A stretch of DNA of 64,000 nucleotides from Perilla frutescens (Eukaryota > Streptophyta > Magnoliopsida > Lamiales > Lamiaceae), in contig BRKX01000004.1 in assembly GCA_026008535.1 (NCBI GenBank), positions 39,994,501 through 40,058,500 on the forward strand, in the 5' to 3' direction. Below are positions 1-12,200 of this stretch, piece after piece. The notes beneath the pieces were generated by a model that was not told where the DNA came from, searched no databases, and was given only the letters and a program-made list of their open reading frames with translations. Position 1 is the first letter of the stretch. Each line of letters starts with the position of its first letter. A program made the position numbers and the translations under genes.

Positions 1-1
1 T

Positions 2-1310
2 CACGTGAGATGTTGTGCCCACATTCTGAATATTTTGGTGCAGTATGGATTATCTGCTATTCAGGATATTATTTCAAAGGTGCGTGATAGTGTGAAGTTT
101 TTCGCAGCGTCTGAGGAACGTACAAATATGTTCAGCGACATTGTAAAACAATTAAAATTGTCTTCTAAAAAGCTTGTGCTGGATTGTTGTACAAGATGGA
201 ATGCAACATATTTTATGCTATCAGCGGCTTTGGAGTTCAAGGATGTTTTCCCAAGATACCAATAAAGGGATCCTTTGTATACTTCATTGCCAAGTGAGGA
301 GGAATGGAAGAGAGTTCAAGTGGTTTGTTCATTTCTTCGAGAATTTCACGAACTTACCAAGCTCATTTCAGGTACTATATATATATATATATTTAATTTC
401 AAATGCTTTGTTATTTTCTTGTTCTTTTTTTTATTTTATTAATTGACATTATCATATTCCAATTAGGTTATGAGTATCCAACGGCTAATCTATTTTTGAT
501 CGAGCTTGTTCAAATTAAGAAGTTGTTGAAAAATGAGACACATGACACTTTTATGAAAGAAATAATTAAGAAGATGAAAATGAAGTTTGAAAAATATTGG
601 GGATCTTGCAACTTGTTGATTTGTAATGCTGCTATTTTAGATCCAAGGAACAAGATGAGGGTGATTAAATGGTATGCTAAGGATACAATGTCTGAAACTG
701 ATGGAGTTGAGCTCATAATCACAGTTCGTGAAACACTACGTCATCTTTATGATGAGTATGTTGAGAATTCTAAAGTGAATGTTGGTGAAACTAGTACAAT
801 TGAGCCCCTACGAGAAGAATGTTCCATTAGAACAAAAATCTAGACATGATTTTGAAAGCTACATATCTGATGATGATTGTGTGATAGAAAATTCTGTTTT
901 AGATTTGTATTTGGAGGAACCGATTGTGAAGTGGAGGGAGCCGACTTCATTTGATGCAATTATGTGGTGGAATATGAATAATTCAAAGTATAAGACTCTA
1001 TCAAGGATGGCGTGTGATGTATTATCGATTCCAATAACTATTGTTGCCTCAGAATCGACTTTTAGTGTCGGTGATAGAGTTATCGATCCACATCGTGCCT
1101 CTTTAAGTGTGAATACAGTGCAAATGCTACTTTGCGCAGGGGATTGGCTACGATCTCGTTATGATATAAAGGGAAAAGCTAGAGTAAGTGTTATTTTTGT
1201 TTCATATATTTTTTTGCATTTAATGTCTAATATGTGTTTCTATTTTCAAGGATAAGGAGGATAAAGATGATAAAGAGGGCATGGAGGTCGAGGAGATTAA
1301 TTTAACTTGA
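2..1310 (+). pseudogene. hAT transposase (RICESLEEPER-like), 5'-truncated and broken
   Basis: The C-terminal half of a hAT-superfamily DNA transposase enters from the left edge. The reading starts with the RCCAHILN segment of the RNase H-like fold and ends with the hAT dimerisation region (LSRMACDVLSIPITIVASES followed by a DWLRS motif). Two introns can be placed: 372-466 (GT...TTAG) joins LIS-G to YEYPTANLF, and 1184-1250 leads to a short acidic last exon ending at TGA 1310. It is inactive: an in-frame TAA lies at 263-265, just before PSEEEWKRV, and the frame shifts by one base near 800-840. Codon 1 and the BED zinc finger lie outside the window. The family call rests on motif order; the stop and frameshift are read directly. 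Confidence 0.88.
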
Positions 1311-1931
1311 GAGATTTACCAAGAACACCGATAAAGTGTTGTATTTGTATTTGATATTTATTGTTTTTTTATTTTATTTTTCTTCCGAATTTGATTATTT
1401 TATTTGAATTTTGCAGTTAGGTTGGAAAATCATGTAGATCAGATAGCAGACTACCAGTAGCATATGTTGAGATCTTGAAGACTTTTGAAGTTTTAGTTGA
1501 AGGCTTGAAGACTCGAAGCATTTTTTGTAGGGTTGAAGGAGTGATGGTCCTGTAAATTTATTTTGAACCTTCGGGTGAAACTTGAAACACCGTTTTGTTT
1601 TTATTATTATTAGAAAATATGGATTTAATATAGTTATTTAACCACAGTATAATAGGTAGTATAATTGGGCATGTAAATGAGCTCGAGCTCGAGTTCGGGT
1701 TCGAATTTTAAATAATCGGACCGAGCCCGAGTCGAGCTCGAGTTCAGGCTCGAATTTCAAATAATCGAGTCGAGCCCGAGCCAAGCTTGAGTTCGATTTT
1801 TTCTTTTCGAGCCGAGCTCGAGCCTGAGTTCAAAGCTCGATTTGAACTCGAGCTCAAGCTCGAGCTCACGAATACTTAAACGAGCCGAGCTCGAGCCCGG
1901 TGGTACTCGGCTCGGCTCGTTTACAGCCTTA
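1311..1931 (+). mobile_element. 3' flank and right terminus of the hAT element
   Basis: After the transposase stop comes about 350 bp of AT-rich DNA, then 1675-1925 is packed with GAGCTCGAG/CGAGCCGAG words, the subterminal repeats expected of a hAT. The end reads ...GGCTCGTTTACAGCCTTA; its reverse complement TAAGGCTGTAAACGAG resembles both ends of the second element at 2479-3530. Coding sequence of a gypsy element resumes right after it, starting GGTATTAC (1932-1939), the predicted 8-bp target duplication whose partner would lie left of the window. TTGGGCATGTAAATGAGC at about 1665 resembles the terminus inverted and could instead be the left end of a separate small element, but the DNA to its left is not gypsy sequence. 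Confidence 0.65.
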
Positions 1932-1933
1932 GG

Positions 1934-2470
1934 TATTACATGAGGTTTATCAAGGGGTATGGGCAAATCAACAGGCCACTTACTGACTTACTCAAAAAGA
2001 ACAATTTTAGGTGGAACCCAGAGGCTGACAAGGCTTTTAACACACTCAAAGTTGCTATGACTATTGCACCTATTCTGGCTCTCCCAGATTTTTCTAAACC
2101 CTTCATACTTGAAATAGATGCTAGTGGCTTTGGCATTAGTGCAGTACTTATGTAGGAAGGAAGACCCATCTCCTTCCTGAGTAAAGTCTTATGCCCTGGG
2201 AACCAATCCCTCCCAATTTATAAAATGGAGTTTCTTGCTATACATGGCTGTTCAAAAGTGGAAACACTATCTCTTTGGGAGTAGTTTTATAATTAAAACC
2301 AACCAGCAAGCTCTTAAGTATTTGCTGGATCAGAAAATCATGAATCCACTCCAACAAAAATGGATAAAAAGCTACTGGGAATAGATTATGAAATTCAATA
2401 TAAAAAAGGTACTGAGAACAGGGCAACTGATGCCTTATCAAGAGTTTATAGAGAAGAGACTGAAAACATG
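1934..2470 (+). pseudogene. Ty3/gypsy RT-RNase H fragment
   Basis: The reading MRFIKGYGQINRPLTDLLKK and then EIDASGFGISAVLM is the end of the reverse transcriptase connection and the start of RNase H of a chromovirus-type gypsy element. An in-frame TAG follows at 2153-2155. Recognisable RNase H continues in shifted frames to DALSR-like residues near 2440, so several small indels are present. The upstream part of the element is absent because a hAT element occupies the left edge of the window. The 3' side is cut at 2478 by a second hAT; coding sequence resumes at 3531. Decayed and non-functional. Confidence 0.8.
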
Positions 2471-2478
2471 GCCATTAC

Positions 2479-2765
2479 TAGGAGTGTAAGTGAGTCGAGT
2501 CGACTCGCGAGCTACTCAGGATCGACTCGAAAATAGTCGAGTCGAGCTCGAGCTTGAGCTGCTCGAGTACTTATCGAGCTCGAGTTCGAGCTCAATTCTG
2601 CAAGGCTCGATAGGCTCACAAGCCTAATCGAGCTTGCATTAAATTACCAAAATATCCTCAATATTTTAGGTATTTACATAATATACCCTACTATAAAAGG
2701 AAGAAAGAACCCTAAGCCTTAATTTTTCAATTATCTCTTTCCACAACACTACCTAGCCGCGTTGC

Positions 2766-2815
<50 letters not shown>

Positions 2816-3530
2816 GGTGAAAACCATACTTATTTTATTCACTTGGTTCGCTTTTCGATCCTTCTCTTCCCTTCTAGGTGACACTGCGGGCATATACTCA
2901 AATTTTTGACGAACAAGTGCATGACATCAATCTTCTTTGATTATTCACCGCTCGTCGAAGACATCCACAGAGATCTCTACAAAACTCTCTCCAATACAAC
3001 TCTACCAAGATCTCTCCCTCAAGATCTGTAGCTAGTCGAGCCTCTTTCTTTTTCAATTTCAAAATTATTTATTATTTGTATTGTAAATTTAGATATTTTG
3101 AATATTTATCTTTTCAAAATTTGTGGTTGACTTCATATGTCAATGCTGAATTTCTTGAGAACTCAGATACGGAATACAAATTATTTGTTCTTTTGTGTTT
3201 TGTGAATATAACATGAATATTGTGTTAGAGCAGTGAGATTTATTAGTTATGTTCGTGAGTTTTTTTGTGAATGATTAAATCTGAAGTCTTGATTAGTGTA
3301 GCTGTAATCTGTAATGATTTGCCTTGATTTTGAATTAAAACATATTTTAACTTAAATTTATAAATAATCGATTCGAGTTTTAGTTCAACGAGTTTGATGT
3401 CAAGTCGAGCTCAAGCTTAAAAAATAAGAACTTGATCGAGTCGAGTCGAGCTCGAGCTTATAAAAATTCTAATCGAGCTCGAGTTCACGCATGGTGATAC
3501 TCAGCTCAACTCGGCTCATTTATACCCTTA
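2479..3530. mobile_element. Non-autonomous hAT element, 1052 bp, with 8-bp target duplication
   Basis: The exact direct repeat GCCATTAC flanks it at 2471-2478 and 3531-3538. Ends are TAGGAGTGTAAGTGAG on the left and, reverse-complemented, TAAGGGTATAAATGAG on the right. Both ends are followed by GAGCTCGAG/GAGTCGAG subterminal words, as in the transposase-bearing element at the window start. The interior has no transposase. It contains a CT microsatellite (about 2769-2812) and a promoter-like stretch (ACTATAAAAGG near 2690). Removing the element and one repeat rejoins the gypsy reading frame (MAIT then TLVPEW), which confirms the boundaries. A deletion derivative of the same family as the 1-1931 element is the simplest reading. 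Confidence 0.9.
2769..2812. repeat. (TC)n microsatellite
   Basis: Uninterrupted TC dinucleotide run inside the hAT derivative, next to the CCGCGTTGCTCATC segment. Confidence 0.95.
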
Positions 3531-4984
3531 GCCATTACTACCTTGGTACCAGAATGGATAAAGAGGGTGGTAGCCAGCTATAATGGGGATTCTCAATGTA
3601 CTAAGATTTTAGCCGCTAAGGGTGTAAAGTCTGCAACTTATCTAGGATACTCCCTAATTCAAGGTTTACTCATGTATAAAGGCAGGATAGTTGTGGGGAA
3701 TAATCAAGAGCTCAAATCCAAGATACTAGCCATTATGCATGGCTCTCCCTGTGGGGGACATTCTGGGATAAAAGGGACTTATCTAACACTTAAGAGTGTT
3801 TTTTTCTGGCCTGGAATGAAAACAGAAGTAGAAGAAAATGGTGAAGGCATGTGATGTTTGTCAACTCAACAAACCAAATCATGGTGCAACACAAGGTCTG
3901 CTCCAGCCTTTACCAATTCCAGATCAGCCATAGAGTCATATAACTATGGATTTCTTGGAGGGGCTTCCTAAATCTGGAGAAAATGATGTTATATTGGTGG
4001 TGGTCGACAGGTTAACAAAATTTGGTCACTTTGTGGATTTAGCACACCCCTTTACCTCTCAAGTGGTTGCTATGTTATTCTTGGATAACATATATAAGCT
4101 ACATGGGTTACCAGTCACCATTGTCACTGATCGGGACAAGGTGTTCACTAGCCACTTTTGGAGAGAGTTGTTTAAAGCCTTGGGAGTTACTCTGAACCTC
4201 TCCTTGGCTTACCACTCACAAACTGATGGGCAGACCGAGAGGGTAAACCAGTGCGTAGAAAACTATCTTAGATGCATGACTTCATGCTATCCTAAGCACT
4301 GGCTTAAGTGGCTCCCCCTGGCAGAGCACTAGTACAACACTAATCACCATACTGCTCTTAAACTAACCCCATTCCAAGCACTCTATGGGTATCCCCCACC
4401 TTATCTATCTATGGATCCCTATTTAAATCCTAATTTGGAGGAAGTTAGAGGGGTGATTCAAGAGAGAAAAATCATGCTGCAACATCTAAAGGAAAACCTA
4501 CATGTAGCTTAGAGCAGAATGAAATTTTATGTTGACAAACACATAGTAGAAAAGCATTTTGAAGTGAGAGAGTTCGTATACTTGAAGCTCCAACCCTACA
4601 AATAGAACTCCATTGCTCTTCGCAGAAACTTTTAGCTTTCCACAAGGTACTATGGTCCGTACAAAATTCTAGAAAAAATTGGTGAAGTGGCTTACAAATT
4701 GGAACTACTATAGGGCTCGAGAGTTCACCCGGTGTTTCATGTATCCTTATTGAAAAAGAAGGTCAGCGATGGCATTGTCCATCTACCCAAATTACATGAA
4801 ATGACATATGATGGAACTTTTACCCTGACCCTCGTTGCTATTCTGGATCAGCGGACAGTGATGCGCGGACACATTCCTTACGAGCAAGCCTTGGTGTAAT
4901 AGGAGGGTGAAAATTCATGCCTTTCTTCCTGGGAAGATTGGAAATACCTTAAGAAGAAGTTTCCTACCCTAGATCCTTGCGGAT
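3531..4984 (+). pseudogene. Ty3/gypsy integrase with C-terminal chromodomain-like tail, broken
   Basis: Continuation of the gypsy pol after the hAT insertion. TLVPEWIKRVV leads to the integrase zinc-binding region (HSGIKGTYLTLKSVFFWPGM); a frameshift near 3840 leads to CDVCQLNKP. The catalytic core at 3946-4330 shows MDFLEGLPKS, VTDRDKVF and QTDGQTERVN, carrying the D, D and E positions. TAG at 4330-4332 ends the open frame. After that, readable segments (TPFQALYGY, HPVFHVSLLKKK and a final region resembling a chromodomain with SSWEDW) are separated by stops down to about 4984. Lineage is a chromovirus, not assigned further. Several stops sit where glutamine or tryptophan is expected. Confidence 0.82.
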
Positions 4985-4995
4985 AAGGATATCAA

Positions 4996-5009
4996 AATGG
5001 GAGGGGAAG
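4996..5009 (+). other. Polypurine tract of the degenerate gypsy element
   Basis: AAAATGGGAGGGGAAG lies immediately upstream of the 3' LTR start TGTTATATTTGC, the expected plus-strand primer position. Confidence 0.65.
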
Positions 5010-5613
5010 TGTTATATTTGCAGGTGGAAAAGGAAAATTGAATTACTTGGCAGGTGAATTGGAAGAAGAAATTGCAGAAAATGGTGGTGTTATTGTAAAA
5101 GACGGAGATGAGGAAGCCAAGCTTCAATTTTTACGGTCCGGGAAATTGGGAATCAAGGAGTGATGTCAATTGGAGATGTGGAGCGAGTTCAAATCTTTGT
5201 TGGGTTACAGGTTGAATTTTAATATTATTAAGTCAGGTTGTGTTTTTAGAATATTTGGGACAAATCTTGTAATGGGCTTTGGCCCAAGTTTTCTACCTTA
5301 TTTTATCCCTTTTTTCCTAAGGGGCCACTAGGGATCCCAAAACCTATGGTTTAAATAGTTGAAAATTAATGAGAATAGCAGCAAAAAGTTAACTAACATT
5401 TCCTCCTATTTCTCTATCTCTTCCTTCTTCAATCCTTCCCTTTTATTCTTAATATTACGTAGCAAGATTACAACTTTGAGTAGATCTACTTATCTTCATT
5501 ACAAAAATACAAAAAAAAAATACAAAAATTAGGAAATGAAAAATCAAGAAAAAAAAAAGATATTTCTAAAACCATAACAGTTTCCAAGTTTCCTACACCT
5601 TATATTTATAACA
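5010..5613 (+). repeat. 3' LTR of the degenerate gypsy element
   Basis: Starts TGTTATA directly after the polypurine tract and ends TATAACA, a matching 7-bp inverted terminal repeat, giving a 604-bp LTR. Contains a pyrimidine-rich stretch near 5400-5450 and A-runs. The 5' LTR lies outside the window, so the pair cannot be compared and the target duplication cannot be confirmed. Confidence 0.6.
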
Positions 5614-5831
5614 CCAGTAAAATATAAAATATTGGTATAGAATTTAATCCATATATAGCTATATGCATCGTACAAATCTTTATGAGAATATAAATCATTT
5701 TTTTAGAAAGTATGAGAATATATATATCATTAATTGATTAATGTTTCTTAATTTACTTTTTGAATTAAGATTTTTTGGAAATATAATATATATTTGGAGA
5801 GTGGTGGATGTATGAAATATAATCTATATGA

Positions 5832-5862
<31 letters not shown>

Positions 5863-5898
5863 ATTAATTAATCAAGGTGTGTAATCAATAATCATATA

Positions 5899-6203
5899 CT
5901 CCTTCCGTTTCGAAATATTTGTTGTTTTAGGTTTTTTTTTTATCTAGAATTAACAATTAATTTTATGGACAAATATACCCATCCCTCATATATGCCATAC
6001 AATCTAATTCATCTATATTTTCCTAAAAAATAACAACATTTTCTCTCTCCATATATTTTTCTCTCTCCATTTTGTTATAATCAAGACATCTTGTAGGATT
6101 TGAGAGGGTTAAAATTGAGAGAGAGGATGTCAAATTATAAAAAACAACAAAAATTTTGAAAAATAAAAAACATAAAACAATAAACATTTCGAAACAGAGA
6201 GAG
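5899..6203. mobile_element. Stowaway-like MITE, copy 1
   Basis: 305 bp starting CTCCTTCCGTTTCGAAATAT and ending with its approximate inverse (ACATTTCGAAACAGAGAGAG), flanked by TA on both sides. The CTCC(T/C)TCCGTTTC terminus and TA duplication are typical of Tc1/mariner-derived MITEs. A second copy in opposite orientation lies at 53275-53589 and shares the internal GGGATGGGTATATTTGTCC block. Confidence 0.8.
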
Positions 6204-6689
6204 TATCATATATCAATATCCATACATATTCTGTATAAAAATAGTTACATGAATATCAATTGATTTTTATAAGTATAATGATAAAGATGTATAATATTAG
6301 CTATAATATATATAATTGTAGATGTATAATATTAGCTATAATATATATAATTGTTTTAAAAACAAAAGATTAACTAAATATGCACCTTTTTTAAAAGATA
6401 TATTCTCCGCATAAATAACTATTACAATTAATAGTATAATCCTTTAACAAATTAAATAGATTGACAGTTGTGTAATATATAGAATATAAAATTTATATAT
6501 ATCTATAAGTATCCTATTAAATAATGGCATGATTTTGAGAATCAAAATATATCTATAATATACATGTATAAAAGCAATGTATTCGAATTTGTCGGTGATC
6601 ATTATTTTCCAACCCATCGATCAATTAATTAGTTAATTAATTAATATTAACAACTATTATGTAATAAATATTATATTTGTGTATTTATA
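6204..6689. other. AT-rich intergenic DNA, nothing recognised
   Basis: No open frame of note and no known repeat terminus was found. It contains two tandem copies of a roughly 35-bp word (AGATGTATAATATTAGCTAT near 6287 and 6318). Confidence 0.6.
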
Positions 6690-6769
6690 TTTCGGGCAAG
6701 TGTAAATAAGTGGAAAAATCTAGACTTACTATTAAAGGATGACTATCTTACTTTTAGATATTATATAGA
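6690..6769 (-). mobile_element. Helitron 5' end (fragment)
   Basis: Read on the minus strand, 6769 begins TCTATATAATATCTAAAAG preceded by A. This matches the 5' terminus of the Helitron at 15998-18878 over roughly 35 bp, with further similarity (AGTGGAAAAAT) to about 6700. No CTRR end with a hairpin was found at lower coordinates, so the element may be truncated. Confidence 0.5.
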
Positions 6770-6814
6770 TTAAATAATTAAGGAATTAATATCTAGATAC
6801 CATAAATGAGATAT

Positions 6815-8700
6815 TCAGTTTGTTAAGGAATGATTGGGTCCAAATTTACACTTATATTTCCGGTTTATGCCCACTCGACAACTACTTAGGACCACACCCG
6901 CAATTGGACGGGGTCAATTGTAGAAACAATAAGCTTAACCCGAGTCGATCTCTCAAGGAAGACGTTATGAGAAAGAATTATCTAAAGACTACACATGCTT
7001 TCAAGTAAACAACTAAAATAAAATTTAAACATTCTAACAAGAGGGTTTGATGATGATTATGCTAGGAATTCAAAATAGACAATAAAGCAAGACAATTTAA
7101 TGCAAATACACAAATTAAATTAAGATTGGAGGAAATAAGTTGGATTAAGGTATTAGGGTGTAGATTCTCTCAATAGTTTTATCATTATGCTTTATTCAAG
7201 TTGATAATGCTACTCTCATAAATACGATAGACCTTTCCAATTAGTTTAACTTCAATTACTTTCACCGTTTATCCGTTAAACCTCTCTTAGCTATATCGTA
7301 CAAGCAAGATTGACATATTAGGCTTAGGAACCCCATCCACCTAACGTCGAAGGAACCAATTTTCGGATTTAGATTCACAATCAAGACTCCTCTAAATCCT
7401 ATCAATGTTCAAGTAGTGATCAAGTATCTAAACATGAAAAAGCACGATTCTAACAACAACAATCAACAAGAACAAGCATAAATCAAAACCACATCGATTC
7501 TCTACCCCTAATAGTAAGATTAGCCCATTACCATGCTTAAAATACCACAAATATCATAAAAGGATGTCATCTCATAACCAAATGAAAATAGCATATGCTT
7601 CTACAATATTCAATATCTTCCACAAGTTTGGGACAAACCCTTACAAATCATCCAAGAACTAGAAAGAAAATACCACAATGGAAACCTCCAAACGAGCTTA
7701 GCTTCCGCGGATAGCTCGTTGTCGACTTCTTCTTGCCTCTTCTTCCTCTTCCTTAGTTTGCTTTCCTTTTTGTCTTCCTCTTCTCCTCCTCTCTTGAATG
7801 GGAATGGTGATAGTAAAAAATGGTGAGAAAATAGTGTGTAGAGATTTAGTGTATGTAGTGTGTGTAGAGAGAATGGAGATGGAGTGGTGGAGAAGATGAA
7901 GTGGTGAGAGAAATTCGAAATGAGATGGTGGGTGGAATGGTGAGAGTGAGTGATCATTGGTGTTGATCCCCCAAAATCTATTTATCATACGAGAGATAGA
8001 GAGAGATGTATGGAGGAAGGTATGGTGGTAGGAGAGAGAAAATTTGATGGTAAGGTGATGGTGATGGAGCAATAAATGTGAGAGGGATTTGGGGGAATTT
8101 GTTGGGAGAAAAAGTCCACAAAGTGAGCTTAGATTAGGGTGGCTCAAGAATCATGCCAAAAGATGGAGAAAGAAGGATATGTTATTCGTTGCCAAATGAA
8201 GAAGAGGCGAGAGTTGAGTGTACAAATGGTGTCGATCGGGAGGAACAGGGCAACTCGTGCGCCCGCGGAGGGTCTCGATTGCGTGCGCCCGCGGGGTGTC
8301 TCCGCCGAGAGCACTCTCGCGCGGGCGCGGGACTCGCGCGGCCGCAGGGTCATTGGGTGTCTCATGGTGCGCGGCCGCGGGGCCTTGAGCGACCACGGAG
8401 CCCTTGGCTTCTCCCTCCGGGTTCATCTCTTCCGGTCCGGGTTCATCTCTTCCGGCCTATCTTCGCTCCATGCCACCTTATTACCTAAGAATCAAGATTT
8501 TACGAACAAAAGCTCAAGTTCTTCAAAACTTGGCATATTCCACCGTGAAAGCAACAAGTGAAGAAATTCACACTAAAGCACGAAATAAACGAGAAAAAGA
8601 AACTAGAAAATAACTTATAAAACATGCAAAATCATGCAATAAAACACCACAAATAAACACTAAACAAGGAACCAAATTGAAAATCACAGGCATACACAAT
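6815..8700 (-). mobile_element. Unclassified non-coding repetitive element with GC-rich island
   Basis: A region without a credible protein, whose layout parallels the element at 26158-27718: an end with a CGAGTCGATCTCTCAAGG phrase, an AT-rich body, a purine-rich stretch (7740-8050), a sharply GC-rich patch (8245-8405), and an A/T-rich tail with repeated ATGCAA words. Open frames over the GC patch (8139-8613 and the reverse) come from base composition and overlap each other in several frames, so they are not called genes. Boundaries are approximate; no terminal repeat or target duplication was established. Orientation is inferred from the parallel with the other element. Confidence 0.4.
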
Positions 8701-9239
8701 TAAGTATTATGGTTATGTTCCTCAAACGATAGTATTTCAAGTTCAACAATATGTATTCCTTCAACAAAAAGCAAAATAAGGGTGATACCGTTCGTTTGCA
8801 AGATCGATAACAAATTCAACAATAAAGATCTAAAGATTTATGATTCAAATACACTTCCACAATCAGCTTAATTATTTTATGTTTCGTTGATTTCAATACA
8901 AACATTTCATGTTTAGAGATTTAATTTTAATTCATAAACCTTCATGTTTATGTGATTAATCCAACAAGTAATATCAGAGTTACTCTAATAAAATTTTGAT
9001 TCAATTTCTAATTGATTGTCGAATTGATATTTTTTGGTGTATATCGAATTTGGATTAAGATTTATAGTATAATTTCGAAATGCTATTCTCGTGAAATAGT
9101 TTCAATAATGAGTAAAATGATACCCACTCTGTTTTTCGAAAATGCAAAAAAAAAATGTATATCAGAAAGTTAACCTCAAAAATAGCATTCTACCAAGTGT
9201 AATATTTTCAGCAAAAATAGGGCTTCACAGAAAATGAAA
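8701..9239. other. 3' flank of the PIG-N gene
   Basis: AT-rich DNA between the non-coding element and the stop codon of the minus-strand PIG-N gene. It should hold that gene's 3' UTR and polyadenylation site; no single signal stands out. Confidence 0.5.
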
Positions 9240-12200
9240 TTACATTTGTTTTTGAGAGAAACTCTTGGTCTTGGATGATCTAATTTGAATGTCTCTGGTG
9301 TACACACTCGTTACTGCAAAAAGCAGAAGAACAAACACCACTTGAGCACTCATGATTCCAAAATGGCTAATGGTGTTCCCAATCTCCATCCAGCTTCCTG
9401 TATTTCGGACCTGTGACCATAACAATCCGTTCGATCTTTCTTTAGACGAGTAACGAGAATCAGAATCAAAACGAAAATGAGAATCGAAAGCCATACCAGG
9501 AAGAAGAAATGAACTGTCATGACATCTGAACAAATTATGACAAGAAAATAGCATCCCAACAGTGGAACTCTGACCAATCTGGTGATTGCAGTAAACGTGC
9601 ATCTGCATATGATATTTGAAGTCAATTTGGGATAGAGGAAATCACTAATGCAAGAGCTGTTGCTGGAAAAAAAACAAGAGTTCTAGATATTCAACGGACC
9701 AATAATTATACTTACATGACAAGCACAAATGGTACCAACAATTTGAAAATGAGGAGTGCTGCCATCAGAAATGGCTGCAACAAATAGTGTGAAGTTAGTA
9801 CCAAGACTAAACTCGAACAAGCATCAATCTTTTAGTTAGTAGTTGGTACTCACACTGAAGATTGTGATGAATCGATAAACAGAAGAGATCTCGAAACTTG
9901 CAATACTTGCAAAGTTACCAGTTCCGAAGAATGCAATGTTGAAGAAGACCATCTACCCCCAGAAAAAAAAAAGAAAAAACTAATTAGGTTCATCAACAGA
10001 GCTCGAATGTGATAAAATATAGTGCATAAAATTCACTAGCAATCAGCCTATACACAGGACTTATTCATGAATGACAAGAGAAACATCATGACCAGGGTTT
10101 TATAACATGAAAAGGAAACTAATTCTAGAAGGAAGTTTGAAAATATCAGATTTATTTGACCAAAAAAGCAATGATAGAAGATGTTATGCGATTATGTAGT
10201 AAGACCATAGCAAGCAAGCTGTCCCGTATTCCTTTCTTCCCCGTACATGAATATGAATGCAGACAAGACAATGAGAGTTTTTCTCAGAGTCAGAGGTCTC
10301 TAATTTAAATTTAATTGAGGTTATATATAGGCAAGATTATCACTCACAAATGCTAATGGAATACGCATATCAGCTAACTGCAAACATCTATCATTAGATT
10401 CCAAAACAAGGTCATCCTCCATAGCCACGGCAGAACTTGAAGATTTGCTCGTCTGACTTATGTAGAGATAAGCATTTTCAAAAAGTATCCATGCCATAAG
10501 TGCAAGAGCGAGGGCACCATAGAATACAGCTTCATATCTGCATTGGTTTCACAAAAAAGTAATACCACATGAACCCCAAACAAGTCTTGTTACCCATAAA
10601 TCTCTTTGAACATGTCTAGGGTAGTTTGTTAAAGCATGAAAAGTACCCTATAGAAAGCAGGAGGAATGCAGGCGCAAAACCAAGATATATGGAAGTAAGC
10701 CTCGACAAGAGACCATTTGGTGAAAAAAGTGGGAGAACCATTGATACACCTATGAGGAACAAAAAGTAAACAATCCATCAGTGAGAAACTAACTATTGTA
10801 AGCTCATAACGTACATACATAATCTCCATTACAACTTCTTCCTTACTTTATAGCAAGGAAAATTTACATGATCTTATTTCCCTTTGACACCCTTTTAATC
10901 CCCAAGGAAGGGTAAAAAACGGTGCTGATGTATGTGATAGAGCCACTACGAAAATTGAACAGAGAGAGAGAGAGAGCATTAAATTAATAAGAATTCATTT
11001 GGATTTACTTGTTTCTCTTTTTATCTATATATTTTTTGTCCAATTAGGTTGAAGGGTCATTATACAAAGAACAAATAACATATTCCAGAAAATCTTATTC
11101 CTGAGTTGAGTCCAAAGTGTACTCTAGCTTATTATTGATAATTAATCTAGGACAATACACAAATCAAACCCAAGTCAGTCTTGGGGTATTTCAACTTCAA
11201 TACCAATAGAACCATCAATAGCAAGATGAAGAAAAAGAGGGCTAAATGAAATAGCACAGTAATGAAAGGGCCACAAGTACCAGCAATTGACCAATTTATC
11301 ACTTGGTGTAATGCAAGCAATTCTTGCTTTTCTGTTCTACGAGATGTTGACAAGGGCACCATAAGTGATGAAAAAGCAACCAGCAAGACCTATTATATTT
11401 CAGAGAAAAAAAAAACCACTTTAGATATCCCGTGGAAGCAGTCACATTAGGCAAATTGACATGAGGCAACATGTAGATACCTGAAAGAGGAAAATGATAT
11501 TAGATTTGGATTTCTTCACTTCATGAGTGAGAGAAAGCCAAAATTTACTCTCCCTGGAATACATATCCATATATCTTGAAGCTACTCCAATTATTACAAT
11601 CATAAATCCACTGGCAACTCTGCAAAATGAGATTTAACAATAAGTTAGAAAAGAAATCCTATGTTATTCATCACTCCTATCCAGAGAACATGAGAACATA
11701 AAAGTATGAAAATTAACCTATAGATGTCAGGGTGAGATTTTGCAGGACAAAACTCACATTCTTGCGAATTGCGATATATTCATAAGGTTATAGAATGAAC
11801 AGCACGGCATTCATACAAATTAACGTTTCATGGAAATGCTGAACCTTCTAGGCTTCTAGCTAGTAACAAAACTATTAATTGATTTATAAGTGGAAATCTG
11901 AAATTCTCAGTAACCACGAAAAGCATGTAGTTGACCTTGGGTTTTCAGTTGCCCACATACTTGTAAGCATAGTGAATTAGCTATGCTGAAATACTCCACC
12001 AAACTAGAAAAAAATGTCAACTCCCGCTGACCATAAAAAAAGTCTACAAGACAATGATAAATATTTAAAGGTGTTTTAAAGGATCCACCGGTATAACTAA
12101 ACACTAGTAATTCAGTATAACAAAACAAGAATTTTAAATGAAAATAAAATAAAACCATAGCTTACACTAGTTTAGTATTATCTGGGATTTCAGCAGGCAT

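Noticed and set aside
1665..1931. Separate 270-bp MITE formed by TTGGGCATGTAAATGAGC and the inverse end
   Set aside because: The left flank is not gypsy sequence while the right flank is, so the right end more likely belongs to the large hAT element; the left match is taken as a subterminal inverted repeat.
8139..8613. 140-codon and overlapping frames over the GC island
   Set aside because: Several frames on both strands are open at once, as expected from low stop density in GC-rich DNA; no domain, and the region belongs to a non-coding element.
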